Source of the DNA: an archaeon
GTDB taxonomy: Archaea; Halobacteriota; Syntropharchaeia; Alkanophagales; Methanospirareceae
Length of the DNA: 13,819 bases
Reading direction: 5' to 3'
NCBI GenBank assembly: GCA_030019325.1
Contig: JASEFB010000053.1
Location: 1-13,819, forward strand
Shown: positions 6,247 to 13,403 of the stretch, piece by piece
Layout of the letters: every line of letters starts with the position of its first letter
Position numbering within the stretch: the first letter of the stretch is position 1
Translations under genes and position numbers: made by a program
Notes under the pieces: generated by a model
What the model was told of the DNA's origin: nothing
Databases searched by the model: none
What the model saw: only the letters and a program-made list of their open reading frames with translations

Positions 6247-7359
6247 ATGAAGATCGGTTTTCTCATCAATCCAATAGCAGGAATGGGTGGGTCGGTAGGA
6301 CTTAAAGGAACTGATGGAGTGGTAGACGAAGCACTGAGGAGAGGAGCGCAGCCGATAGCGGGAGAGCGAGCAAAGAGATGCATGGAGGCACTGGATATAG
6401 ATGTTTCGGCTGTTATTCTGACCTGCTCAGGTGAGATGGGTGAAGATGCAGTCATACACAATTTGCCTAGATACAAGGTTGTGTATTCGTTTGAGAGAAG
6501 AAGCACATGTGAGGATACAAAGAACGCATGTAAACGATTTTTAGAAGAAGAGATTGAGCTCCTGTTGTTCTGCGGTGGTGATGGCACGGCGCGGGATGTA
6601 TACCGTGTTATAGAAAGAGAGATCCCACTCATAGGGATTCCCGCTGGAGTAAAGATGCACTCAGCGGTGTTTGCGATAAGTCCTAAAAGTGCGGCGAAAA
6701 TAGTCCAGCTGTTTGTAGAAGGTAAGGTGGACGTGCGGGATGCGGAGATAATGGATACTGATGAGGACGCATACAGGAGAAACGAGCTGCGAATGACCGT
6801 GTTCGGGTATGCACGCACACCGTACGAGCCAGTTCTGGTCCAGCAGGGTAAGAGCCTTTTTCAAACGGTGAGTGAAGAACGAGCGAAGGAAGAGATCGCG
6901 AAGTTCGCATGCGAGTTCATGCGGGACGGTTCTCTTTACATCTTAGGTGCTGGTACTACGATATACAAAATTGCGGAGTTGTTGGGTCTGGGCGAAGAGA
7001 AGACACTGCTCGGCGTGGATGCTGTTAAAGATGGAAAATTGGTGGGGAAAGACCTGAACGAGCAGGAATTGCTGCATTTGCTTGAAAAGGAGAGAGAAAC
7101 AAAAGCGAAGATACTCGTGAGTCCGATTGGTGCGCAAGGCTTTATCCTTGGGAGGGGCAATCAGCAGCTCAGTGCAAAGGTGATCGAAAAGGTCGGGGTT
7201 GAGAATGTGATTGTACTTGCGACGCCGCACAAGTTGAGTGAAACGCCGTTTCTACTGGTAGATACCGGAAGCGAGAGGCTGGACGAGCAGTTGAGGGGGT
7301 ATATGAGTGTGGTATCGGGGTATCGGATGGCGCAGCGGAAGGAAGTGAGGAAAGGGTGA
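6247..7359 (+). CDS. ATP-NAD/AcoX-type kinase (COG3199, NAD kinase/DAGK fold)
   Basis: The 370-residue protein starts MKIGFLINPIAGMGG and has the fold's diagnostic FCGGDGTARDV (GGDGT at 110-114) followed by IGIPAGVKMHSAVFA (about 130-143), both typical of the COG3199 branch of the NAD kinase / diacylglycerol kinase superfamily. A third conserved part is ILVSPIGAQGFILGRGNQQLS. Members are predicted to phosphorylate NAD or a related small molecule; the substrate of this branch is not settled, so NAD kinase activity is an inference. Length is normal. AGGGAAAG directly precedes the ATG with minimal spacing. The TGA stop overlaps the GTG start of the P-type ATPase gene (GTGA), indicating coupled translation. 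Confidence 0.88.
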   Translation: MKIGFLINPIAGMGGSVGLKGTDGVVDEALRRGAQPIAGERAKRCMEALDIDVSAVILTCSGEMGEDAVIHNLPRYKVVYSFERRSTCEDTKNACKRFLEEEIELLLFCGGDGTARDVYRVIEREIPLIGIPAGVKMHSAVFAISPKSAAKIVQLFVEGKVDVRDAEIMDTDEDAYRRNELRMTVFGYARTPYEPVLVQQGKSLFQTVSEERAKEEIAKFACEFMRDGSLYILGAGTTIYKIAELLGLGEEKTLLGVDAVKDGKLVGKDLNEQELLHLLEKERETKAKILVSPIGAQGFILGRGNQQLSAKVIEKVGVENVIVLATPHKLSETPFLLVDTGSERLDEQLRGYMSVVSGYRMAQRKEVRKG

Positions 7360-10100
7360 AGAAAGGTAAAAGCTGGTATCAACTGCCTGTGGAACAGGTT
7401 TTTGACGCCTTAAAAACAAGCAGTGAGGGACTCACATCCAACGAGTCGAAAGCACGGCTTGAGCAATATGGCTATAACGAGTTGAAGTTCAAGAAACGAG
7501 GCCCGCTGATTCGGTTCCTGATGCAATTTCACAGCTCGTTAATCTATGTCTTGCTCTTTGCTGCTCTCGTTACTATTATTCTGGATCTCTGGATGGATGC
7601 CACGGTTATTCTGGCAGTCGTCTTAGCCAACACGATAATAGGATTCATTCAAGAGGGGAAAGCTGAAACTGCGGCCGAAGCGCTGAAAAAATTGATGACG
7701 CCGAAGTGCACCGTGCTCCGAGATGGTAACCAGCAGGATACACCTGCACGCGAGGTGGTTCCTGGTGACGTGGTTCTTTTGGACGAGGGAGACAAAGTGC
7801 CTGCGGATCTGCGGCTCTTCTATACAAAAAACATGAGCGCAGATGAAGCAGCACTCACCGGAGAATCAGTACCAGTAAGGAAGATTATCGAGCCTATCCC
7901 GAAGCCGGACATAGTACCCGCAGATCAGTACTGCATGGCATTCAGTGGCACCTTTATCACCAGTGGTTCTGGCAAAGGAGTTGTCGTAGGAACCGGTGAG
8001 CATACAGAGCTTGGCAGAATCGCAGAACTGATGAAAGAGACTCGAGAAACCACTACACCACTTACGAGGAAGATGGCGGACTTCACCCGATTCCTAGTCA
8101 CCGCAATTCTCGCAATTGCAGCACTCACTTTTATACTCGCAGTATTATTTGGATTTCCACTTGTGTATTCATTCCTTGCCTCGGTGTCTTTAGCGGTTGC
8201 GGCAATACCTGAGGGGCTGCCCGCGATACTGACCATAACCTTAGCGTTCGGTGCAATGACAATGGCACGGCGAAATGCGCTCATAAAGAATTTACCAGCG
8301 GCCGAAACGCTTGGCGTCACGACGGTTATATGCACCGATAAAACCGGGACACTCACCAAAAATCAAATGACGGTATCGAGGATATACGCCGGGAGGAAGG
8401 AATACACGGTGAGTGGTGTCGGTTACGAACCAAAGGGGAAGTTCTTCCTCGGGAATAGCGCAATTAATCCAGAACAAGAGGGTAAAGAGCTGATTGAAAC
8501 TTTGAGAGCAGGTTACCTGTGCAATAACGCCACACTCGTCGAGGATGAAGAGAAAGAAGGGGGGTATGGCATTGTTGGAGATCCCACGGAAGGCGCTTTG
8601 GTCGTCTCTGCACTGAAAGCAGGTGTTACCCCGCATCTTCGTCGACTCGACGAGATACCATTTGTAGCTGAGCAGCAGTACATGGCTACGCTACATGAAG
8701 GCGCCGATTGGAATGTAATCTATGTGAAAGGCTCGCCGGAGAGGGTTTTAGGATTGTGCCAAAACCAGTTAGTCCACGGAAGTACTGTGCCTCTTCGCAG
8801 CAATGAGATATTGGCAGAGGCGGATGCGATGGCTGGAGATGCTTTGAGGATTCTGGGTATGGCATATAAGCTGGTGCCCAGAGCTAAAAAGCAACTTAAT
8901 GCTGAGGATTTGGAAGGGCTGACGTTCCTCGGACTCCAGGGGATGATTGACCCACCCCGGGAAGAAGCGATGGAAGCCGTCCAGAAATGTAAACGTGCGG
9001 GAATCCGAGTAATGATGATCACTGGTGACCATGCGAAGACTGCGAAAGCGATTGCACAGCAGTTAGGAATTGGCGGCGATGCTGATCGAGTGCTGATGGG
9101 GGAAGAGCTCTCACGAATGAGCGACGATGAATTGTATGACGTTGTGGATGCCGTTTCGGTGTATGCCAGGGCTGCACCGGAGCATAAGTTCAGGATAACC
9201 AGCCAGTTGCGGAGAAAGGGGCATATTATTGCCGTCACCGGCGATGGGGTAAACGATGCGCCTGCGCTCAAGGCTGCAGATATAGGGATAGCCATGGGAA
9301 TAACCGGAACAGAAGTGAGCAAGGAAGCCGCTGATATGATTCTGACCGATGATAACTTCGCCAGCATCGTTGCGGCCGTGGAGGAGGGCAGACATGTCTA
9401 CGAGAATATCCGAAAGGTCATTCTATACACGCTTCCTACAAACGGTGGACAAACCCTGCTGGTATTAGGAGCGATTTTACTGGCACCATTTGTCGGCATT
9501 TTTAATCCTCACCTCGGGGGGCGTCTTCCTATCGAGCCGGTGCAAATTCTCTGGATAAATTTGCTTGACGCCGTAGCCCTCGCATTACCCCTCATCAGGG
9601 AGCCGAAGGAAAAGGGATTACTCGATAGACCACCTCGCAATCCTAAAGAACGGATAGCCGATAGCCCATTCTTCAAGAAGGTGGGAATCGTATCACTGGT
9701 AATGGCACTTGCAGGGTTCCTGATCTTTTACATGATATGTACAGGAGAAAATGAGCTCCTCGACGAGTTCGTCATGAGACAGGCACAGACCGCAGCATTC
9801 ACCACGGTAATGCTGGTTCACCTCTGCTACCTCTTTACCGCCAGGTCAATCACCGAGTCTGCGTTTACCTTCAGTCCTTTCTCAAACAAATGGGTGCTTA
9901 TCGGCGCTGCAATAACGCTCGGGCTGCAGCTTACCATAATCTATGCGCCTCTGTATATCGGCATTAATCCGTTGAGAACCGCACCCTTATCAGCGGAGTG
10001 CTGGCTCGCTATGATTGTAATCGCGCTCCCGATATTCTTCATCATCGAGTTTGAGAAATTTCTGACCAAGCGATTGGAAAAGAGAAGACAAAAAACTTAA
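7356..10100 (+). CDS. Type II P-type cation-transporting ATPase
   Basis: The 914-residue membrane pump has a full motif set: N-terminal cation ATPase domain; actuator loop TGES (168-171); PEGLP in M4 (285-289); phosphorylation site D328 in CTDKTGTLTKNQ; KGSPE (458-462) in the nucleotide domain; DPPR (532-535); TGD (556-558); TGDGVNDAPA (628-637); and a C-terminal six-helix domain. Overall it resembles the SERCA/PMR1/PacL group. Ion choice is uncertain: M4 VAAIPEGLPA matches Ca pumps, but M5 (TLPTNGGQTLL) and M6 (WINLLDAVALALPL) lack the SERCA N-x-x-E and N-x-x-T-D spacing. The GTG start is supported by AGGAAAGG just upstream and by the overlap with the COG3199 stop. Confidence 0.93.
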   Translation: MKKGKSWYQLPVEQVFDALKTSSEGLTSNESKARLEQYGYNELKFKKRGPLIRFLMQFHSSLIYVLLFAALVTIILDLWMDATVILAVVLANTIIGFIQEGKAETAAEALKKLMTPKCTVLRDGNQQDTPAREVVPGDVVLLDEGDKVPADLRLFYTKNMSADEAALTGESVPVRKIIEPIPKPDIVPADQYCMAFSGTFITSGSGKGVVVGTGEHTELGRIAELMKETRETTTPLTRKMADFTRFLVTAILAIAALTFILAVLFGFPLVYSFLASVSLAVAAIPEGLPAILTITLAFGAMTMARRNALIKNLPAAETLGVTTVICTDKTGTLTKNQMTVSRIYAGRKEYTVSGVGYEPKGKFFLGNSAINPEQEGKELIETLRAGYLCNNATLVEDEEKEGGYGIVGDPTEGALVVSALKAGVTPHLRRLDEIPFVAEQQYMATLHEGADWNVIYVKGSPERVLGLCQNQLVHGSTVPLRSNEILAEADAMAGDALRILGMAYKLVPRAKKQLNAEDLEGLTFLGLQGMIDPPREEAMEAVQKCKRAGIRVMMITGDHAKTAKAIAQQLGIGGDADRVLMGEELSRMSDDELYDVVDAVSVYARAAPEHKFRITSQLRRKGHIIAVTGDGVNDAPALKAADIGIAMGITGTEVSKEAADMILTDDNFASIVAAVEEGRHVYENIRKVILYTLPTNGGQTLLVLGAILLAPFVGIFNPHLGGRLPIEPVQILWINLLDAVALALPLIREPKEKGLLDRPPRNPKERIADSPFFKKVGIVSLVMALAGFLIFYMICTGENELLDEFVMRQAQTAAFTTVMLVHLCYLFTARSITESAFTFSPFSNKWVLIGAAITLGLQLTIIYAPLYIGINPLRTAPLSAECWLAMIVIALPIFFIIEFEKFLTKRLEKRRQKT

Positions 10101-10159
10101 AGCGAAAGATGATAATAAAGAGGAGAGCGTTGCGCGATGAGTTAAAGTACTAACATGGC

Positions 10160-10207
10160 AGGTTTATAATTACGCAGGGATTTTATTGCTTAAACAAGCG
10201 GTGCACT
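10160..10207 (+). promoter_or_regulatory. Promoter of the winged-helix regulator, short leader
   Basis: TTTATAAT at 10163-10170 is a good archaeal TATA box. Transcription would start about 25 nt later, near 10193-10198, leaving roughly 10-15 nt before the ATG at 10208. No convincing Shine-Dalgarno site precedes that ATG, which agrees with a leaderless or nearly leaderless mRNA. Confidence 0.55.
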
Positions 10208-10519
10208 ATGCGACGTGTAATCTGGTGGCTGATTGTCGGTACTAAGGGCGGCGTGAATCGTGCTCGGATAATAAGGGCATTAAAGGAGAGACCCTACAAT
10301 GCCAATCAGTTGACAGAGTTATTAGGATTGGATTACAAAACGGTACGGCATCATATCAAAGTCCTTCAGGATAATAAAATCATTGCCGAAACGGGGAAGG
10401 GTTATGGCGTGGTGTACTTCTTATCCCCTGAAATGGAGGCCGAGTACGAAGTCTTTAAAGGATATCTGGACAACGTATGGAATAAATATATGACGAAGAA
10501 GATAGAGGATAGAGGGTGA
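10208..10519 (+). CDS. Winged helix-turn-helix transcriptional regulator (ArsR-like)
   Basis: The 103-residue protein contains a standard winged helix: ARIIRALKERPYNANQLTELL, then the recognition helix YKTVRHHIKVLQDNKII and a wing (ETGKGYGVVYFLS), about residues 18-75. The C-terminal helix (EYEVFKGYLDNVWNKYM) may dimerise. No cysteine cluster for metal sensing is visible. It is followed 5 nt later by the first membrane protein of the duplicated pair, so the two form an operon; HTH plus small three-helix membrane protein is a recurring archaeal pairing. It is the obvious candidate to bind the conserved 11-bp phased repeats downstream, but no direct evidence links them. Confidence 0.85.
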   Translation: MRRVIWWLIVGTKGGVNRARIIRALKERPYNANQLTELLGLDYKTVRHHIKVLQDNKIIAETGKGYGVVYFLSPEMEAEYEVFKGYLDNVWNKYMTKKIEDRG

Positions 10520-10524
10520 TACAT

Positions 10525-10848
10525 ATGCCACCGCCAGCTCCTGCTCCCTTACCCCACATGTGGCTCAGCAATATCCAAGCAGTAATCACACTCGGAAACG
10601 TTGTACTTTTGCTCTGTTTACTCTACATGTACGCAAGGAATTACAGGCAGATCAAATCGAAGTTCTCCTTAGGCTTAATTATCTTTATAATCTTCTTGCT
10701 TGTGCAGGCGATCACCTCGAACCCGTTAGTCCATTTATTATGGGGCTTTCGCTATCTTTATGCTCTGGGTTTGCTCAAGATAGTCTCTGCGTGGTTTGAA
10801 TTCGTGGCACTGGCGATACTCCTGTATATAAGCCTGAAAACCGAGTAG
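10525..10848 (+). CDS. Small three-helix membrane protein, copy A
   Basis: The 107-residue protein begins MPPPAPAPLP and has three hydrophobic helices (about 16-36, 48-66 and 78-103), with the conserved loops YARNYRQIKSKF and LVHLLWGFRYLYALG and the ending SAWFEFVALAILLYISLKTE. About 68 of 107 residues are identical to copy B at 11751. The ATG at 10525, rather than the in-frame ATG at 10516, was chosen because GGGTGAT lies 4 nt before it and because copy B then has exactly the same length and first residues. The family is not named with certainty; size and pairing with an HTH protein recall haloarchaeal DUF7521-like membrane proteins. It ends in TAG. Confidence 0.8.
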   Translation: MPPPAPAPLPHMWLSNIQAVITLGNVVLLLCLLYMYARNYRQIKSKFSLGLIIFIIFLLVQAITSNPLVHLLWGFRYLYALGLLKIVSAWFEFVALAILLYISLKTE

Positions 10849-10880
10849 ATCAGCTCTAAAAGCGTTTAAAAGCGTTAAAA

Positions 10881-10950
10881 GCTCACCACACGGCTCCAAT
10901 CGAATTTGGGTAGGATTTGGGTCTAATTTGGTAAAAAAGAAAAGCTTATG
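10881..10950 (+). promoter_or_regulatory. Conserved 70-nt regulatory block A with three 11-bp phased repeats
   Basis: ATTTGGG(T) occurs at 10904, 10915 and 10926, exactly 11 bp apart, so the copies lie on one DNA face. They follow GCTCACCACACGGCTCCAA and precede an A-rich stretch and GCTTATG (10944-10950), a possible weak TATA region. The same 70 nt recur without gaps at 12098-12167 (64 of 70 identical by eye), and TATTTCC (10957-10963) is also kept downstream at the same distance. The likely role is binding of a regulator just upstream of the promoter of the exported protein gene at 11005. Confidence 0.65.
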
Positions 10951-11004
10951 GGTGGTTATTTCCTACATAGAACCGTGGAGATACGTTAAAAATTAGGAGG
11001 TGAT

Positions 11005-11511
11005 ATGAATAACAAAATGAAAACAAAATTGATTGCAGGATTGGTGGTTCTGGCACTGGTAGCAACTGCTGTCGGTGTAATCTCTGCTCGGAACAATCTC
11101 GGCGTGCAACCGCCCATGCTAGCACATCAGTGGTCCCAAGGTCCATGTGGGATGAACCAGTTGACCGAAGAGGAAAGACAAGAGGTACTTCAACAAATGC
11201 AAGAGTTCAAACAGCAGATTTGTGACCAGTACAACATCACTTGTCCAAGCGGCCCTATGAGCCATTTGACCGAAGAGGAAAGACAAGAAGTGCGTCAAAA
11301 GATACAGGAGTTTAGACAAGGGCAAAGACAGGAAGCGCAAGAGTTCAAACAGCAGATTTGTGACCAGTACAACATCACCTGTCCAAGCGATCCTAAATTT
11401 GTGGATGAAGATGGCGATGGTATCAATGACAACATGCGCCCGCACGGATGGAGATATTGGCGTGGACCTGGATTCAGATGGCTTGCTCAAACTTCGACTC
11501 AGGAGGAATAG
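11005..11511 (+). CDS. Exported repeat protein with acidic Ca-binding-like loop
   Basis: The 168-residue protein has a signal peptide (KTKLIAGLVVLALVATAVGVISA). It then carries two copies of a helical unit starting LTEEERQEV and ending QQICDQYNITCPS (about 53-82 and 88-128); the second copy has an extra 11 residues (RQGQRQEAQEF). Each unit holds two cysteines, so disulphides are likely outside the cell. A DEDGDGIND loop follows (about 134-142), the D-x-D-x-D-G-x-x-D calcium-binding pattern, and then an aromatic, basic tail (GWRYWRGPGFRW). AGGAGGTGAT directly before the ATG is an essentially perfect archaeal Shine-Dalgarno. The gene lies behind regulatory block A. The protein family is not recognised; periplasmic or cell-surface location is inferred. 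Confidence 0.85.
   Translation: MNNKMKTKLIAGLVVLALVATAVGVISARNNLGVQPPMLAHQWSQGPCGMNQLTEEERQEVLQQMQEFKQQICDQYNITCPSGPMSHLTEEERQEVRQKIQEFRQGQRQEAQEFKQQICDQYNITCPSDPKFVDEDGDGINDNMRPHGWRYWRGPGFRWLAQTSTQEE
11161..11389 (+). repeat. Intragenic tandem duplication in the exported protein
   Basis: Unit 1 is 11161-11250 and unit 2 is 11266-11389. Both start TTGACCGAAGAGGAAAGACA and share the long 3' part that begins AGTTCAAACAGCAG with very few base changes. Unit 2 has a 33-nt insertion that itself partly repeats neighbouring sequence. Near identity at DNA level, including third positions, points to a recent duplication or to gene conversion. Confidence 0.85.
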
Positions 11512-11564
11512 CACAAAAAAGACAGACGCAGATAGAGCCCCCATTACCCACCAACGGCGTGAGT

Positions 11565-11611
11565 GGTGCGTGGGCTTTCCCTCCTTTTTTCCCACGCACC
11601 TTTTATTTTTT
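11565..11611 (+). terminator. Hairpin plus T-rich tract terminator
   Basis: A perfect 10-bp inverted repeat, GGTGCGTGGG (11565-11574) with CCCACGCACC (11591-11600), encloses a pyrimidine-rich 16-nt loop and is followed directly by TTTTATTTTTT (11601-11611). It lies 54 nt after the stop of the exported protein gene and would separate it from the membrane protein copy B. The rest of 11512-11750 shows no convincing gene; a TATA-like TTAATATA at 11711-11718 probably drives copy B. Confidence 0.7.
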
Positions 11612-11750
11612 AAAAAATTTGATAGACGACCTAACGATAGAGTGCCAAGTGATTTTGACCATCATGAAAGCGATAAAAGGACTGATAGAAAAGATTGGAA
11701 TACAATACTATTAATATAGTGAAAAAGATAGGGATTAAGAGGAGGTAGCG

Positions 11751-12074
11751 ATGCCACCATTACCGCCAGGAATTCATCACCAATTGTGGTTTCTCGATCT
11801 TCAGGGACTGATAATGATAGGCAACATTATCCTCCTGGTATGCTTGCTCGTCATCTATGCCAAAAATTATAAGCAGATTAAATCGAAATTTGCGCTGGGG
11901 TTAATTGCCTTTGTTGTTCTCTTGCTTGTGCAGGCATTTACCTCAGCTTCGTTCGTCCATTTCTTGTGGGGTTTTCAGCGTCTCTACGCGCTGGGCCTGC
12001 TCAGGATATTGTCTGCGTGGTTTGAATTTGCGGCATTGGCGATCTTGTTGTATATAAGCTTGAAGCCCGAGTAG
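11751..12074 (+). CDS. Small three-helix membrane protein, copy B
   Basis: The 107-residue paralogue of copy A has the same three helices and the same conserved loops (YAKNYKQIKSKF, VHFLWGFQRLYALG, SAWFEFAALAILLYISLKPE), but here there is no HTH gene directly before it. GGAGGTAGCG immediately precedes the ATG, a strong ribosome site. Its own promoter seems likely: TATA-like TTAATATA at 11711-11718 after the terminator. The most similar parts are the KSKF loop and helix 3; the N-terminus and helix 1 have diverged. It ends in TAG and is followed by regulatory block B. Confidence 0.8.
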   Translation: MPPLPPGIHHQLWFLDLQGLIMIGNIILLVCLLVIYAKNYKQIKSKFALGLIAFVVLLLVQAFTSASFVHFLWGFQRLYALGLLRILSAWFEFAALAILLYISLKPE

Positions 12075-12097
12075 CTCAGCTCTGAAAAGCGTTAACA

Positions 12098-12167
12098 GCT
12101 CACCAAACGGCTCCAATCGAATTTGGGTGAGATTTGGGTCTAATTTGGGAAAAGAGAAATGCTTATG
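12098..12167 (+). promoter_or_regulatory. Conserved 70-nt regulatory block B with three 11-bp phased repeats
   Basis: Second copy of the block at 10881-10950. ATTTGGG repeats start at 12121, 12132 and 12143, again exactly 11 bp apart, and GCTTATG lies at 12161-12167, here extended to a better TATA element (TATGTATAT, 12164-12172). TATTTCC follows at 12174-12180 at the same distance as in block A. It precedes the 37-residue ORF and the ABC ATPase, so both targets may answer to one regulator. Confidence 0.65.
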
Positions 12168-12225
12168 TATATCTATTTCCACATTTGCATTACGAAAGAA
12201 AACGTGGCTGAAAAGTGATGAAAAG

Positions 12226-12339
12226 ATGGAACAGTACGCAATAATTCTAGAGGAATTGGATAAAGAACGATTGCTTCTCTTCTTCGATAAAGGGGCTCAT
12301 AGGAAATTCGGGGTTCGGACTCCGCTAGGGGGTAGTTAG
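12226..12339 (+). CDS. Small 37-residue ORF before the ABC ATPase, possible leader peptide
   Basis: The frame starts at ATG 12226 with AAGTGAT 6 nt upstream, a partial archaeal Shine-Dalgarno, and encodes MEQYAIILEELDKERLLLFF followed by a basic tail ending RTPLGGS. It ends at TAG 12337-12339, only 3 nt before the ATPase start. There is no signal peptide or membrane helix. Its last third is encoded by the inverted-repeat structure at 12291-12352, so ribosomes translating it would open that structure. It may therefore be a regulatory leader, a small protein, or chance; not recognised. Confidence 0.45.
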   Translation: MEQYAIILEELDKERLLLFFDKGAHRKFGVRTPLGGS

Positions 12340-12352
12340 ACTATGAGCCCCT
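12291..12352 (+). promoter_or_regulatory. RNA structure covering the ABC ATPase start codon
   Basis: A perfect 12-bp inverted repeat, AGGGGCTCATAG (12291-12302) with CTATGAGCCCCT (12341-12352), places the ATG (12343-12345) inside the 3' arm. Within the loop a second stem forms (CGGGGT 12309-12314 with ACTCCG 12319-12324, one G-T pair, loop TCGG). The possible ribosome site AGGGGGT (12327-12333) also lies in the loop. This should restrict initiation unless the structure is opened. Confidence 0.65.
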
Positions 12353-13074
12353 CTGGAGAAAATGCGATCATCCAGTTGGAAGGGGTTTGGAAGATCTACC
12401 AGATGGGAGACGTTCAGGTACCGGCGCTGAGAGGAATTGACCTGAAGATAGAGCGAGGCGAATTTTTGGCGATCGCAGGTGCGAGCGGAAGCGGTAAAAG
12501 CACTATGATGAACCTAATAGGGTGCTTGGATTTGCCAAGCAAGGGAAGAATTTTCTTGGGCGGAGACGATATAGCGGGTTTTGGAGAGTCTACATTAGCA
12601 CAGATACGCGGGCAGAAAATAGGTTTTGTGTTTCAGCAATTTAATCTGATTCCCACATTAACTGCTTTGGAGAATGTTATGCTGCCTCTGGAGTTCCAGA
12701 ATGTTGATACCTCAACAGCCAGAAAGAAAGCTTTAGAGATTCTAAACCTGGTTGGTTTAGGTGATAGAGTTCACCATCTGCCCTCTCAACTTTCGGGTGG
12801 AGAACAACAAAGGGTGGCTATTTCAAGAGCCTTGGCTGTTGACCCTGAAATAATTCTTGCTGATGAGCCTACTGGAAATCTGGATAGCAAAACAGGCAAG
12901 TTCATCCTGGATTTTTTTAGCGAAATACATAGAAAAGATAGCAAAACCATAATTATAGTTACTCATGATTTCTATCTGGTAAAGCATGCAGAAAGGGTTG
13001 TTTATCTGAAGGATGGACAGGTTGAGAGAATAGAGCATAATCATAAAAACAAGGAAGGAGGTGGGTTCAAATGA
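12343..13074 (+). CDS. ABC transporter ATP-binding protein, MacB/LolD type
   Basis: The 243-residue ATPase has all motifs: Walker A GASGSGKST (46-54), Q-loop in FVFQQFNLIP (about 99), signature LSGGEQQRV (150-158), Walker B ILADEP (171-176), D-loop GNLDS and H-loop THD (H208). The FVFQQFNLIPTLTALENVMLPL and ADEPTGNLDS sequences are typical of the MacB/LolD/FtsE branch, which powers extrusion of lipoproteins, peptides or antibiotics together with an FtsX-like permease. No permease follows: the next gene is a truncated signal-peptide ORF and then a transposase, so the partner was lost, displaced or lies elsewhere. It is probably transcribed from block B with the 37-residue ORF. Confidence 0.93.
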   Translation: MSPSGENAIIQLEGVWKIYQMGDVQVPALRGIDLKIERGEFLAIAGASGSGKSTMMNLIGCLDLPSKGRIFLGGDDIAGFGESTLAQIRGQKIGFVFQQFNLIPTLTALENVMLPLEFQNVDTSTARKKALEILNLVGLGDRVHHLPSQLSGGEQQRVAISRALAVDPEIILADEPTGNLDSKTGKFILDFFSEIHRKDSKTIIIVTHDFYLVKHAERVVYLKDGQVERIEHNHKNKEGGGFK

Positions 13075-13199
13075 TAAAGAAAGTATTAATTATTAGTACT
13101 ATGAGAAAGATCATCGCTTTATGTAGTATCGTGGCAATTCTCGTTTGTATCATCCCTCCATCGAGTGCGGGCACGGATGCAAACATAGTTATAACTTGA
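13071..13199 (+). pseudogene. Truncated exported protein, signal peptide only
   Basis: The ATG at 13071 overlaps the ATPase stop (ATGA) and is preceded by GGAGGTGGG with good spacing, the mark of a real translationally coupled gene. The 42-residue product is a basic start (MIKKVLIISTMRKI), a hydrophobic segment (ALCSIVAILVCIIPPSS), a likely cleavage site AGT and only DANIVIT before TGA. That is a signal peptide with no mature protein, so the gene was probably cut here by the event that brought the transposase region. The lost gene was probably an exported component or substrate of the ABC system; the sequence does not say which. Confidence 0.6.
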
Positions 13200-13403
13200 C
13201 TTTCGCCAATAGCGAATATTCATACAGATATTCGCCTTTCGTATAGACTTATTTTTCGTTTTTTTCAAAAATATCGCCTATCAAGCGGTATTCATTCCCC
13301 TCTTCGTCGCCGATCATACAGACTAACTATTTCAATCCGCTTTCAAACATTATTCTCGTTTTATAGCCAATGAGACTATCATATATGGTGGAAAAAATAG
13401 AAA
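13200..13403. other. Left flank of the transposase gene, palindromes and direct repeat
   Basis: This non-coding stretch holds overlapping inverted repeats: TTCGC (13202-13206) with GCGAA (13212-13216), and GCGAATAT (13212-13219) with ATATTCGC (13228-13235). TACAGACTAAC occurs at 13317-13327 and again at 13418-13428. On the minus strand a 22-residue frame (13317 to 13249, MIGDEEGNEYRLIGDIFEK...) looks coding-like and may be the tail of an older broken gene. The left end of the insertion sequence should lie here, but without the right end its terminal repeat cannot be fixed. Confidence 0.4.

Noticed and set aside
6228..6818. Long minus-strand frame opposite the COG3199 gene (196 codons)
   Set aside because: It lies wholly antisense to a well-supported gene, with serine/proline-rich composition typical of a shadow frame and no family resemblance. 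The same applies to the long antisense frames under the P-type ATPase.
11547..11574. Alternative anti-terminator pairing before the 11565 terminator
   Set aside because: CCCACCA at 11548-11554 can pair only imperfectly with TGGTGCGTGGG; not strong enough to propose an attenuator.
11651..11714. 16-residue ORF (MKAIKGLIEKIGIQYY) before membrane protein copy B
   Set aside because: No ribosome site, very short, and it overlaps the likely promoter of copy B.
12309..12324. tRNA T-arm-like sequence in the ABC leader
   Set aside because: GGGGTTCGGACTCC recalls a T-arm, but the invariant loop A is missing and no acceptor, D or anticodon arm is present.
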